Positions 10,480 through 21,317 of a stretch of 60,000 bases of DNA are shown here, in pieces (within the stretch, counting starts at the first letter, position 1; each line of letters opens with the position of its first letter). The position numbers and the translations under genes were made by a program. The notes beneath the pieces are model-generated. The model saw only the letters and a program-made list of their open reading frames with translations. It did no database searches and was not told the origin of the DNA. The DNA is from Acanthaster planci (Eukaryota; Echinodermata; Asteroidea; Valvatida; Acanthasteridae), in contig NW_019091570.1 of NCBI RefSeq assembly GCF_001949145.1, forward strand, positions 369,777 through 429,776. Reading direction: 5' to 3'.

Positions 10480-11992
10480 CTATGTTGGTGGCTCTTCCCA
10501 TCTGTGACCTGGTACTTTGAAATCTTGAATAAGTCACAAATTGACTTTTTGAGATGTGTAGGTCAGAAATAGAATTTCATTTTCAAATGGTACTCATTAC
10601 AAGTGTATTGATGGTAACTTTCCATTCATACACTTCCAAAATATACAGAAACCGCCACATTGATTTTTTTTTCCAACATTTTCACTCAGCCATTATATAA
10701 AACAGCCTCAGCGACTTTTTCCTGATTACGATGTACCGGGTCACATTTGTCAATATCTTTGTGGGGGGAGCGCTAGCAAGAAGCCATTAAACCTGAAACA
10801 CCATGAAGCCAGGGATCACGCCCCAATAACACAATACAATCTGGGGAGTGGCATACAGAGATCACTCAGAGAGGATACAGCATGATTATTGATAGATAAA
10901 GGTCATGTAAGCCCATGTACATGCACATGGCCAAATGGCCAAAAATACAAATGGCCAAACTTTGAAAAACTTTTTCTGCCCTGCAATAAGCTGATTTACT
11001 CCCATAAGACATGCACCCTGTGCTGGACCAAGAAAAGGCAAGCAACAGAGGCTCCTTTGGTAGGAATTCCACTTTGCTGGTTCACGAACACTCCTCTCCT
11101 GTATGGCTCTTTTGAATGGAGGGAGTGCTTCTGCTCAAGGCGGATACTAAGAGTAAGTGTTGTTTTTTCCCCTATTTTTTTTGCATATTACTGAGATGTA
11201 ACATTTGAGGTACAAAATTTGGCAAGGATGATTTGAGTTTTCACACGTCAAAACAAATCCATAGGTCTCCAGTGGTGTGCATAACATTGTACATCTGTGA
11301 ATTAAATTCTAAAACCTTGCATAATTTGTAAAGTAAAATATTGGGCGTGTTTGGTGAAGTAGGAGATCTTTGATGTGTTTCAAATGGCAGAATTTATATT
11401 CTAGTTTGTGACTTGACAGAAGAGGATTATTATATAACAAGCCTGTAACACGTTTGTAAATTGAGAATGAAAAATCATTCCTTAGACACACCACACATTT
11501 CAGAACCCTGCAAACTAGGTAATGATGTTTCTGTCCCATTTTTTTCTCAAAATGATAGGTTTATGACCATTGTTGGGAATTTTGTTTTGTTTTGCTTTTT
11601 TTAGATTGGAAGGGGAGGACTTTTGGGGGATCACTCAAGAGCAAACTAATAAACAGTTAAGGTTACAAGGGGGTCAGTGCAGAGGTGTTTTCAGCACTTC
11701 TTTTGATTTTGATGGTTCCTTTTTTATTTTTTGGGGGGACAAGCACGCCCATATTGCACCCTTCTTGCAGTGCTCTTACTCTTATTTAGTAAGAAAAATA
11801 GTAAGTGTAAGGTAACTATGTTTGACAAATTCATAATGAACAAATTTTGTGGCTTTGCATTTTACTAAATAATCCCTTCAATGTTGAACTATAGTAAGTG
11901 TTTGTCCTAAGAAAATGACAGACCAGTTAAGAGATACAAGTCACAAGTTACAGACTACTTAAAAACTTACATAGTTTGGCACACACTACTCT
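10480..11992. other. Intergenic, nothing recognised
   Basis: AT-rich, with a TACATGCACATG-type motif near 10915. Several 70-100-codon open frames lack any family signature. Confidence 0.5.
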
Positions 11993-12361
11993 TTAACCCC
12001 TTAACGCCAGGACGTGTTAAGACACGCAGTAAAAATTGAGATCCTCAGCCCGCTTTTCAGCTATTATTCTTGGCCCACGCTCGAGCGAACACGGTGAAAG
12101 AAGGCAGACCCTGGCTCTTGTGTATATGGTAATTGGTCTTTGTGTTTAGCCCAGAAATGAAAAGACCGAATTTGCATCATAATCACCAGCTTCACAATAG
12201 TCCCCACTTTGAAAAGAGGCAACGGGAATGTGAAAGCGTGCAGAGCACGCTGGGCCACAAACCGAGAATTTGCAATTTGGCAGGAGGCCTTCATGGCCAA
12301 GCGAGGCTGGAATTCGAGCGAGTCAGCTTTCGGAAAGAAATTCCTGCCGAGAAGAGGTTAA
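11993..12361. mobile_element. TTAA-flanked piggyBac-like miniature element, second family
   Basis: TTAA at 11993-11996 and 12358-12361 bound a 369-bp unit. The left end CCCCTTAACGCCAGGA and the inverted right end CCTCTTCTCGGCAGGA share their outer CC-CTT and inner CAGGA words. The interior differs from the 7.7-kb and 43-kb family, but the ends resemble it. No transposase is encoded. Confidence 0.65.
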
Positions 12362-14722
12362 CTGCATTGTCCCTTAACTTTAGAGTACTAAAGTGAATAT
12401 GTCAGGTGCGTAAATGGTATTAGCAACAGAACAACCAACACACACTTACTGCATTTGTTTGCACTACACTTCCCTGTCCAAATGGCATCACACTTTGGTA
12501 TCACACTTTGGTATGCAAGGTGGCTGTTGAAACCATATCATTAGCATAAGTGTATGAAACTTTTTCACTGCTTTTGCTGTCGTCAACGAGTGCCATCTTG
12601 TTTAAATGGAAATGGTCACAAAGCTCTCAAATCAATGCGCATATTTCTTATTATTTCTAAATTTAGTGGAAGTAAACCCAACGTAATAAAAGCAAGTCAT
12701 TTAATCTTAGAAGTTAGAGCTAAGGTATTTCAATTTTTATCTTAAATTGTGTGTAATTTGCTGTGTGAAGACATTATCTTGTAAAGACATCGCAAATGCA
12801 TCCCAGCATAAAGTTCAATGTATGAGCATGCTTATCCTTGTGTGGATCTGATGGAAACCCAATGTATACATAATGCTGGTACTGGTAGTGGGATGCTGTG
12901 TGGACTTGCCCATTAATTAAAAGAGAGAACAGCATGAGGAAACATAATATAAATCCAGCTTAAAGTTGATCCACTAGGTTACTGATGATTTTCCTGAGTG
13001 TACAAAAATAAAGTGCGACACCTTGAAATGTGACACGACAAGGACGGTGTACATTATTGTGTCTTGTGTCTGGTTCTTTATTGGTGACTGCATCTTAAAA
13101 AGGTGGGAAACTGAAACCCTGAAAAGATACCAAAATTAGAATTTCCATATAAATACAATGCTCTAGGAAAGACCAATCCAGCAAAGTAAATTATAAGAAG
13201 AAACCTAATAATCCTCAAGAATCTAGTGCAATCAATAGAGATGAATCAAACTCAATGACACACTTTGCTTCTAACAGTAGAGTCAAGTTAAATTCCAAAA
13301 ATGAACTAATACAAGGCATGTGAATGCTTTAACTTTCAAAGACAAAAATGGGAAACAACTAAAGCAAGTGTATATACCATGATCTCTGGGTACATGTATA
13401 CTATGGATTCAGCAAAGCATAGACTCAATACAGTCCACTCATCATCATAACCTAAGGATTCATAAAGACAAACTTAGCATAAATGAAATTGCAAAGAACA
13501 ACATTATGTCAAAATAACATGACAAAATAATTAGCAAACCAATATGCGGATCGCACTCTTAATTAAGTGTGAAAAAGAGAAATTATGTGTATATGCTGCA
13601 TCACATAACTTGAGGACTAGTGTGCCAGTCTAATAAAACACTGCTGGTATCTTAATTCTCATGCTCCATTAAGCACTGGACAAAGAAATCTCTACAGGGC
13701 AATAAACACTGGCAGACTTCCTGCCTCCCTGCACTAAGGTATGGTGTCTTGCAAGAAACTGTGTGCAGTGTCATTATATATGCTTTACTTAAAACTTAAA
13801 AGCTTAAGGCTCTACTGGTGGCTATACTATACTGCACTATAGACATCTACACAGAACAAAGGAACTATAAATTTATACACTAAAAGCATGAATCTAAGAA
13901 TATAAACTTGAAAAGTGGAGAGTTGAGTTATATGTATACAGTAAAATAAGGAAACCAATTCTTGAACTTTGCGTACTTGAGAAGTCAACTAAATGTGAAC
14001 AAGAAATAAAGTGAATATAAATCGAAGTAAGGAAATTCTAATTCCTTCAAATCCATGGAAATAGAATAATTCTGTAAAAAAGAAAGTCATCAAAAGGGTG
14101 ATCTTTCCTTAATATGCAATAGCTACAACAACACAGAATCTAGGTTTCCTAAGACTATCATCAATGAATCCACTCTTTCAATAACCAGAGTAACACTTGA
14201 GCTAACCTCCAAATTAATCAGAAAGTGTTCACAGAGGCTAAAAGACTAAGAAACTTTAAAGATAAGAACAATTACTAAACATAATACATTGTAAATGAAT
14301 TCTTACTCCAGTGGAGTCGTCCAAGGAATCTTGAGGCAACTAAGTAACTGTACATGTGTGGAGAATAACGCAAAATGCTATGTGTGGTCTGAATAGTACC
14401 AGTGCTGGTGGTGGAATGACTCACTCAAGACAAAGGCTAAGTCTGAGGTTTACCTCAATGGTAAAGCGAGGGTGCTGCGCAGGAGGGTATGTAAATGAGC
14501 TGTCACAAAAGGAATGTCCACAGTAGGTAAGTAACACTGCCATGTTTCATATTTGCCTTACAGATTGTTTAGAAAATTGTGGCTTATTTTATTTAATGTT
14601 GTTGGAATTCCAAATTTTAATGCTATTTGAGTTCAAACTTAAACTTAATGTTTACATTCTTGCACGTCTTATGACTTCACCTAAACAGCNGCTAATTTTG
14701 CAGTCTACTGAGCTCTACCTAC
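12362..14722. other. Intergenic, strongly A-rich on the plus strand
   Basis: From about 13090 to 14300 the plus strand is conspicuously rich in A with few open frames. The segment at 13020-13085 is a diverged repeat of 8300-8375. A single N is at 14690. No gene seen. Confidence 0.5.
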
Positions 14723-15065
14723 CCAAAAGTCACGACATATGCAAATTTCCCATGCACTTGTAGCTATATCATTTGCTGAAAGACTTAATTAATCGAGGTG
14801 CCCCTTGACCTCCCACTATGCACTGCAATCACGCCGCCAAGTTATTCCTTTTCTCAGCGCTTTATCACAACGGATGTGTCTTTTCGACATCTTTGAGTTG
14901 AGTTCCGTTTTCACTACATGGCCCTGTGTCAACTTAAATCAACCTGTCGTCTTTAGGAGTAAATTTATATTACCTTGTGGGGTCTTAATCTTCTTAGTAA
15001 GAGTGTTACTTTTTTGTTTTGGGGTTATTTTCTCATCTCTTTTTCTTTCTGTGTACCGTCACTGT
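14723..15065 (+). repeat. Diverged duplicate of the 7376-7712 block
   Basis: Shares spaced, collinear words with 7376-7712, including CATATGCAAATTTCCC and a hydrophobic-coding T-rich end that continues to about 15065. The ATG present in the other copy is not conserved here. The pair may be the 5' ends of paralogous genes or two copies of an old repeat. Confidence 0.45.
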
Positions 15066-15110
15066 TATGAGGAGCAGTTAACCCTGCATGCAGTCCCCAT
15101 ATGCCTGCCT

Positions 15111-15195
15111 GCCAGAGATAACATCGCTTTTGGCCTCTGCAATATCAATCACATTTCTGGCAGCTTATGGGAGGCATGAAAAAGCTGTCCAACTG
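15111..15195 (+). other. Possible orphan exon
   Basis: A short open segment lies between an AG (CTGCCAG) and a good donor (CAACTG then GTGAGT). One frame reads LLASAISITFLAAYGRHEKAV, a hydrophobic stretch followed by charged residues. It could be a small-membrane-protein exon, but I do not recognise the family. Confidence 0.25.
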
Positions 15196-15939
15196 GTGAG
15201 TTGCAATTTCAAATACATGTACTCTTGTACATACTCTTGTAGAGGCCATGGGCAGATGGTTAGGCGGGTTCACTCTTTGTTAGAGCCAGAGCTTTGCACT
15301 GTTTATTGGAGCTGCAGGGTGCGACAGGAAACAGCCAGAGAGGTTCCAGCTAACTGTTGCATAACACTTCCGGTGAAGGCAGAGGACTGTGTGGCCATGG
15401 GTGCAGACCACTTATTCAAGTGAGAATTTCTGACCAGCTCATTAGCATTAAAATTGTCCCCACAGTATCTTTGAAAACGGAGATTGTTTGGCCCCCAAAA
15501 TAGTGAGATTGTGTAAATCGTTGCCAGGATCGACTCCCTGGGTCTTTGAGCTTTCATATGAGTGAGAATGGCTAAAAACTATGGTTGAAAAATGGTTGTA
15601 AGTGCCCGAAAAAGTTGAGGGTTGCCACTTGCAAAATGGCTGCAATCAGACTTCGGAAAAATCACTTTTTGGGGGGTGATTTTGTTTTGTGGAAATAATT
15701 AAAAATGTAATTGGTTAACCCACAAAAAATTGAAAAGAAATTGAAAGATTAGGGACTAGACAATAATTTCATTTGTGTTTCTGAAATCTCAGGGGTGTTG
15801 GTATGCATGTTATTGGGCCCTGAACAGTGCTGATTTTACACTGTTTTCAATGGGGCTTCAATTAGTGGACTGTACCCCTATGAGTCATTGGGACTCCATG
15901 CTTTGAAAGAGTAACATTGACTCCACACCACAGCTCACA
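15196..15939. other. Intergenic, nothing recognised
   Basis: No conserved frame or repeat recognised before the satellite begins near 15940. Confidence 0.4.
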
Positions 15940-17413
15940 CAGTTTTGACCTGATGTAACGATGCATGACGTCATCAGGAGGCAAGTCATGTGACATTTAA
16001 AGGCACACACACTTCAAAGCACTATAGCTCCTGAAGTATGTGTCCAATCAGGTTCAAACCTTGCAAATATCTTGAAAGAGGAGGGCTTTAGACGAACATT
16101 GCTTGCATGTGAGGATGATGTCATCAAGTGGCAAGTCATATGACATTAAATGTGCAGTTTTCAAAGCACAATATCTCCGAAGGGCATGTCGTTTTTGGTA
16201 ACACCAGTATATGTAAGTGTATGAATACAAATATTTTACAGAAATTTTTCATTTTTCAATAGAACAACAAAAAGGATCTTCACCAAACTTGTACCAATAA
16301 AGGACCTTTATGCACAGATATTCCTAGAATGACGTGATGATGTCATCAAGTGATTTATTATTGATTTTTCACTATTTAATTCAGCCCATTGACTTTGTAC
16401 ACGTTTTAGTTACACGAAGGAAAGCCCTGGAAGCAAAGATAATACTCAAATAATTACGTCATGATGATGTCATCAAGTGATTTATTATTAGATTATTAAT
16501 ATTTAAATATTACATTAATGTTTTTAAAATCCATTCTGCTTGCGACACATGCCAAGTTAAAATTTGGTCTTCATTTTATCTCAAGTGATCACGTGACCCT
16601 TCCTTCCGGTCGAAGCCGGATGTGGATTTATTGATTAAAAGTGGTAATAGGTATCAAGTTGTTTTCAATGGTGTTAGTCTGTTGAGGTATAGTATTCTTT
16701 AAATCAGCTACTGATGACGTCACATAATTGGCCTGCGCCCTCAAAGGACAGGTTGAAAATTTGGAAAAATGAATTTTGAATAGATGTCTGTGGCAAAGTT
16801 TTTCTGAATCGCCTGAAAATTTATGTAGACAGTGATCTTAACACGGTTAATGCATGTGTAAAATTTGGGGCCAATGACTTCATCAGATTGGAAGTTATGA
16901 TAAAAAGATAAAAACTTCTTTTATTCTTCAGAATTTGGAAAAAAATCAACTGTAATAGACTTAAGCGTGAATTGTTCATTAGATGATAGCTAAAACATTG
17001 AAGTCAACTGCATGAACTGCATAAGTTGTGTACTTCTTTACACAGATGAAGCGCCGACGACAAAAACCTCTTACAATATTTGCAAACTCAAAAATTCCTT
17101 TTGCATACTATGCATTGACTGCTGTGTGCCTGGACACGTAATATCTGTCTGTAATGTATACTCAGGACCTGGCAAAATGCCGAGCACGTGGTGCGTGGGA
17201 CAAATGTTTAAAATTCTCCTGTCTGTGCCTTTTCCAAAACAATAATGTGGGAAGTGGTTTAGATGATTATTGACCTCATGTAATGATGACGTCATCGTGA
17301 AAAGTCATGTGACATTAAAGGTGTACTCTTCAACACACTCTATCTCGTGAAGTACTTCTTAGAAGGGGAGCCCTTAAGGCAGATTTCATCAGGTGATAAG
17401 CCATTTAAAACTC
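15940..17413. repeat. Degenerate satellite with CRE-like and E-box motifs, left block
   Basis: Diverged units share a consensus running: CACTATATCTCNTGAAGTAC, a spacer with CAATNGGNTTCAAACCTTGC, AGATATCTTGAAAG, GGGCTTTAGACGAACATTG, TGATGATGACGTCATCA, then GTCATGTGACATTAAAGGTG. A second unit type carries TTTGTACACGTTTT and TCATCAAGTGATTTATTA. Fully palindromic TGACGTCA occurs near 16714 and 17287, and CACGTG near 16590. The array continues at 21318 after an insertion. Confidence 0.8.
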
Positions 17414-18071
17414 TACAGCCATTTGCAAAAGTTTAAGACCACCTTGAATTTTATTGGTATTTCTGTCACTGGGCCTGTATTACATTGTCTCGCTGAATGA
17501 TTACTTAACATGATTTTACAGTGGTGTGTAACATCAGTGTAGAGCTATATACCTATTTGAATGAAATGTTTTGCAAAAGGCAGGTCTTGTATGACATTTT
17601 GTCTGCAAGGCTGCATGGGTAAAAAAAAGCCAGTCAAAATGTAACCTGGAAATTTGCCCCGCTAACTTAATACCTAAGACTTTGGGAAAGTAACAAGATC
17701 TGAAGACACCTGGTTCAGGAAGACTGGGTCGCCATTTATTTGGAAGGTCAGGACAAAGTTTAAAAAAATGAAAAAAAATGGAAATGTGATAACAACCCAA
17801 CACGGTGCCACAAGTGGATTACTCGAGTGACCAATCAGGCACAAACCCCAGCTGCAACTGGTGACAAGAGCAGAAAAGTGCGAATGTGGGAAGGCTGAAG
17901 AGAGCTGTGAGTGGTAATGCTCACTCTTCAGTAGCACGCACCAGTCTGAACAATTAACTGCAGGAAGCTCGATGAGCAATGCTATTAAACTATAAGGTGA
18001 TACGGGGTACCAGACAAGTTGCTGACTAAACTAAGGAAGCTTGTAAAAGAAAATGTGTCATGTAAAAAACA

Positions 18072-18090
18072 TTCAAATCTCCCTTCCACA
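18072..18090. repeat. 19-bp direct repeat at gypsy border (left copy)
   Basis: TTCAAATCTCCCTTCCACA is identical to 21098-21116. The two copies sit at or near the two ends of the gypsy homology. Confidence 0.7.
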
Positions 18091-18182
18091 CTCGCCACCA
18101 CTTTTAATCCTTGTTGTCCTCAACAAGGGAAACTTAAATACATGAAATGCACCATCTAACCTAAGTTATTACAGTACAATAC

Positions 18183-19145
18183 TTATTTCCACTCCCTGAA
18201 GCGCTGAGGTGGTCTTCGCCTTCGTGGAGGGCGCCGTCTGGAAAGAACCTCCTCAAATGACAAGTCATTGTTCTCGGTGTCTGTACTGGAACCAGGCTCT
18301 TCCAGCTGTGGTGTTACAGAACGTCTTCTTCTAAGGAGTCTGGGTAGATGTGGGTGCCTTCTGCTGTCATCAGAGTGACCACTTCCTTCTGACTCACTCT
18401 GACCTGGCAGTTCAGTTCTTGAGCTGTCACGGGACTGACCATTCTCTGTACTGGCATCTGCAAAGGCTGGTTCTGCTGGCCTCAGCTGAGATTTAGCTTG
18501 TGACTCTCCAGAGTCTGAAGTTCCCGGTGCCGATACTACGTCGAATGGGCAGAGCACGAGCATGTTGCGGTGAAGAGTCCTGGTGTTGGGAGAGCCTATC
18601 CGCCGGACCACATCGACTGGGATGCCCTGCTGTTTCCTCACAACAATATAGGGGTCTGTTTCCCACCTGTCCTTCAGTTTGGCTTTCCCGCGCTGCGACT
18701 TGTTAGCAACAAGGACCTTGTCACCAGCCTGAAGGGTGCAGTCACTTGCCCGCTGATCATACGTGGCCTTCTGCTTGACCCTGGCCCTTTCAGCTGTTGT
18801 CTGGACTTCCCGGTAAACGTCATGCATGTGCTGTCTGAGGCGCTGGACATAGTGGGGGTAATCGTGGTCGGGCCTTTGCTCTTCCTCGTTGTCTTGTGTT
18901 GATGGGATGAGGATGTTTACGGGTAACTTGGGCCTCCGCATGAATATCAGATAAAATGGGGGATACCCAGTAGACTCATGTTGGGTGCAGTTGTATACAT
19001 GGGTCAGGACGCTCACATGCATAGCCCAGTTGACCTTCTGCTCCGGATTGAGTGTCCCCAACATTGACATCAACGTTCGGTTCCAACGTTCCGTCATTCC
19101 ATTCCCCTGGGGGTGATATGGTGTGGTTCGGGTCTTCTTCACCCC
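18183..19145 (-). pseudogene. Ty3/gypsy pol: integrase C-terminal half
   Basis: The longest open frame in the window that includes real sequence. After the gap it continues with a gypsy integrase end: TTPYHPQGNGMTERWNRTL (the glutamate of the DDE triad lies in this region), WAMHVSVLTHVYNCTQH, TGYPPFYLIFMRRP, then a basic RQQGIP-like chromatin-binding tail and an arginine-rich end (RRRPPRRRRPPQRFREW) with a stop at 18183. The N-terminal integrase is lost in the assembly gap. This part has no interruption, but the pol sequence upstream does, so the element is inactive. Confidence 0.9.
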
Positions 19146-19504
19146 NNNNNNNNNNNNNNNNNNNNNNNNNNNNNNNNNNNNNNNNNNNNNNNNNNNNNNN
19201 NNNNNNNNNNNNNNNNNNNNNNNNNNNNNNNNNNNNNNNNNNNNNNNNNNNNNNNNNNNNNNNNNNNNNNNNNNNNNNNNNNNNNNNNNNNNNNNNNNNN
19301 NNNNNNNNNNNNNNNNNNNNNNNNNNNNNNNNNNNNNNNNNNNNNNNNNNNNNNNNNNNNNNNNNNNNNNNNNNNNNNNNNNNNNNNNNNNNNNNNNNNN
19401 NNNNNNNNNNNNNNNNNNNNNNNNNNNNNNNNNNNNNNNNNNNNNNNNNNNNNNNNNNNNNNNNNNNNNNNNNNNNNNNNNNNNNNNNNNNNNNNNNNNN
19501 NNNN
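19146..19504. other. Assembly gap
   Basis: 359 N. It removes the middle of the gypsy integrase. Open frames spanning it are artefacts. Confidence 1.
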
Positions 19505-19882
19505 GTACCTCCAATCGGTCCCAACTCCTCAACAGCCGACGGACAGCCCTGGTCTCTTGTCCCAGTTGCCTTTTGCATGGCCTTCCTTCTTGTATGCCCT
19601 TCAGGTATATAACCCTGGAGATGGCTTCATCTCTCAGCTGTGCTGAGAGGAGGTCAACACCCTGACCAAAGCTTGTACCTGGGATGAGTTGTTGTAGGCA
19701 GTTGAAACTGATTCATCACCCGAAATACTGGGACCTTCTCTTGGCGACGTTACTTTTTGAGCCTGCAACTGTGCTGATACCTTCTCTCCCCCATTCTGTT
19801 CTTCGCTCGCCAACTTATCCTCTGATCTGTCCATCCCCACTACATTGGTACCAAAGATGCAAGATACTTCATCCCTGACAAT
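19505..19882 (-). pseudogene. Ty3/gypsy pol: spacer between RNase H and integrase
   Basis: The minus strand continues the pol polyprotein between RNase H and integrase (KRQLGQETRAVRRLLRSWDR near 19560-19510). A frame change near 19680 and a TGA at the junction with the next block (where an arginine codon is expected after NADALS) break it. Confidence 0.7.
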
Positions 19883-20641
19883 TCATGACAGTGCATCTGC
19901 ATTGCCATTGGCATGACCAGGCTGGTAGATTATGTCCACCTTAAACTGAGACAAATCGCTAACCCATCGCTGACCATGAGCATCTAGCCTGGCTGTCTTG
20001 AGAATGTAAGTGAGTGGGTTGTTGTCGGTGACTGCAGTGACATCTTGACCATAGAGGTAATCGCGGAACTTCACCGTTATTGCCCAATGAAGAGCTCGGA
20101 ACTCCAGCTTATGAGCAGGATACTTGGCCTCTGACGGTGTAAGGGTGCGACTGGCGTATGCTATCGGCCGCTCTCGTCCATCTTGCACCTGTGTGAGAAC
20201 TGCCCCACACCCATCGGCCGAGGCATCCGTCTGGACAGTGAATGGGAGGGAATAGTCAGCATAGGCAAGGACCGGGGTTGAAGTCATTTTCTGCTTCAGT
20301 AGTTTGAAAGCTTTCTGACACTCCTGACTCCAGGTGAATGGTGGATCCTTCGTTCCATGCCTGCCTCCTATCAGGGCAAAAAGTGGTCCCGCAATTCGAG
20401 CATAATTGTGAATGAAACGCCAATAGTAGCCAGTGAACCCCAAGAAACTACAGACATCCTTCTTGGTCTTCGGCTTGGGCCAATCCACGACGGCAGACGT
20501 CTTTTCAGGGTCGGTGGCAATACCATCTGCAGACACAACATGGCCAAGATAGCAAACTTGTGACTGGAAAAAATGGCATTTGGATGGTTTAAGCTTCAAA
20601 CCATGCTCACGCAGCCTCTCAAAAACCTTTGCAAGCCTCTC
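19883..20641 (-). pseudogene. Ty3/gypsy pol: RT thumb/connection and RNase H
   Basis: Conserved gypsy blocks in order: LKPSKCHFFQSQVCYLGHVV, WPKPKTKKDVCSFLGFTGYY, PFTVQTDASADGCGAVLTQV (RNase H start), PIAYASRTLT, KLEFRALHWAI, YGQDVTAVTDNNPLTY, IIYQPGHANGNADALS. The key acidic residues of RNase H are present. The frame is interrupted by an in-frame TAG at 20642 upstream and a TGA at 19883 downstream, both plausible single-base changes. Confidence 0.9.
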
Positions 20642-21116
20642 CTAGTGCTCATCTACAGTGCTGCTGAATATGATTATGTCATCAAGGTATAGAAGGAGGG
20701 AGTCGAAATTCATGTCCCCAAGGGCAGCGGTCATCAGCCTTTGAAATGTTGCCGGGGCGTTCATCAGCCCAAAGGGCATTCGGGTAAACTTATACAGGCC
20801 CATGGGGGATGTGAAGGCCATCTTGGGTCGATCCTTTTCAGCCACCTTGACTTGGAGGTACCCGGATGTCGGATCCAGGCTTGTGAAGTATTTGGCTTTA
20901 CCAAGGGCGTCTAAGGCATCTTCGACACGAGGCAGTGGAAATGCATCCCGCACCATCTTGGCGTTCAGCTGGCGATAATCGACACAGAGCCTGATTTTAC
21001 CGTCCTTCTTTCGTACGATTACGATGGGGGATGCATAAGGGCTCTGACTCGGCTGTATCACTCCCGATGCCTTCAGCTTGTCTATATGCTGTCGGACTTC
21101 AAATCTCCCTTCCACA
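20642..21116 (-). pseudogene. Ty3/gypsy pol: reverse transcriptase core
   Basis: The minus strand encodes RT palm and fingers: SGVIQPSQSPYASPIVIVRK, DGKIRLCVDYRQLN, FPLPRVEDALDALG, FTSLDPTSGYLQVKV, FTRMPFGLMNAPATFQRLM and LLLYLDDIIIFS with the YLDD catalytic motif. 5' truncated: homology stops at the 19-bp repeat 21098-21116, so gag, protease and the N-terminal RT are missing. Confidence 0.92.
21098..21116. repeat. 19-bp direct repeat at gypsy border (right copy)
   Basis: Identical to 18072-18090. Confidence 0.7.
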
Positions 21117-21317
21117 TATGCAATCAGAAATAAGGAAGGGTACTCAGAATATTAGACTGTTAACATGTCAAATCATGGAAATATAGTAAAAAATGTTCAA
21201 CCAAGGTTAGACATTGAAAACAAGCGTAAGTTGCCATGATTGATTGGTTTAAGTTTAGTTTTCCTTCAGGTTAATGCATTTTCTATGGGTGGTCCTAAAC
21301 TTTTGCAAATAAGTGTA

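Larger units (their letters stand above)
17414..21317. mobile_element. Tc1/mariner-like element inserted in the satellite and itself holding a gypsy fragment
   Basis: Inverted ends: left CATTTGCAAAAGTTTAAGACC (from 17416), right inverted TATTTGCAAAAGTTTAGGACC (ending 21315). They match at 24 of the 28 outer bases and are flanked by TA on both sides (17414-17415 and 21316-21317). The flanks rejoin into the satellite word CACTATATCTCCTGAA, as expected for insertion at a TA. Only about 0.65 kb on the left and 0.2 kb on the right remain outside the gypsy fragment. No transposase was recognised there. Confidence 0.7.

Noticed and set aside
18500-18902. Plus-strand open frames opposite the gypsy integrase
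   Set aside because: Antisense shadows of the conserved minus-strand integrase.
19113-19665. Long open frames spanning the 19146-19504 gap on both strands
   Set aside because: They exist only because N was read as open; only the minus-strand integrase part outside the gap is real.
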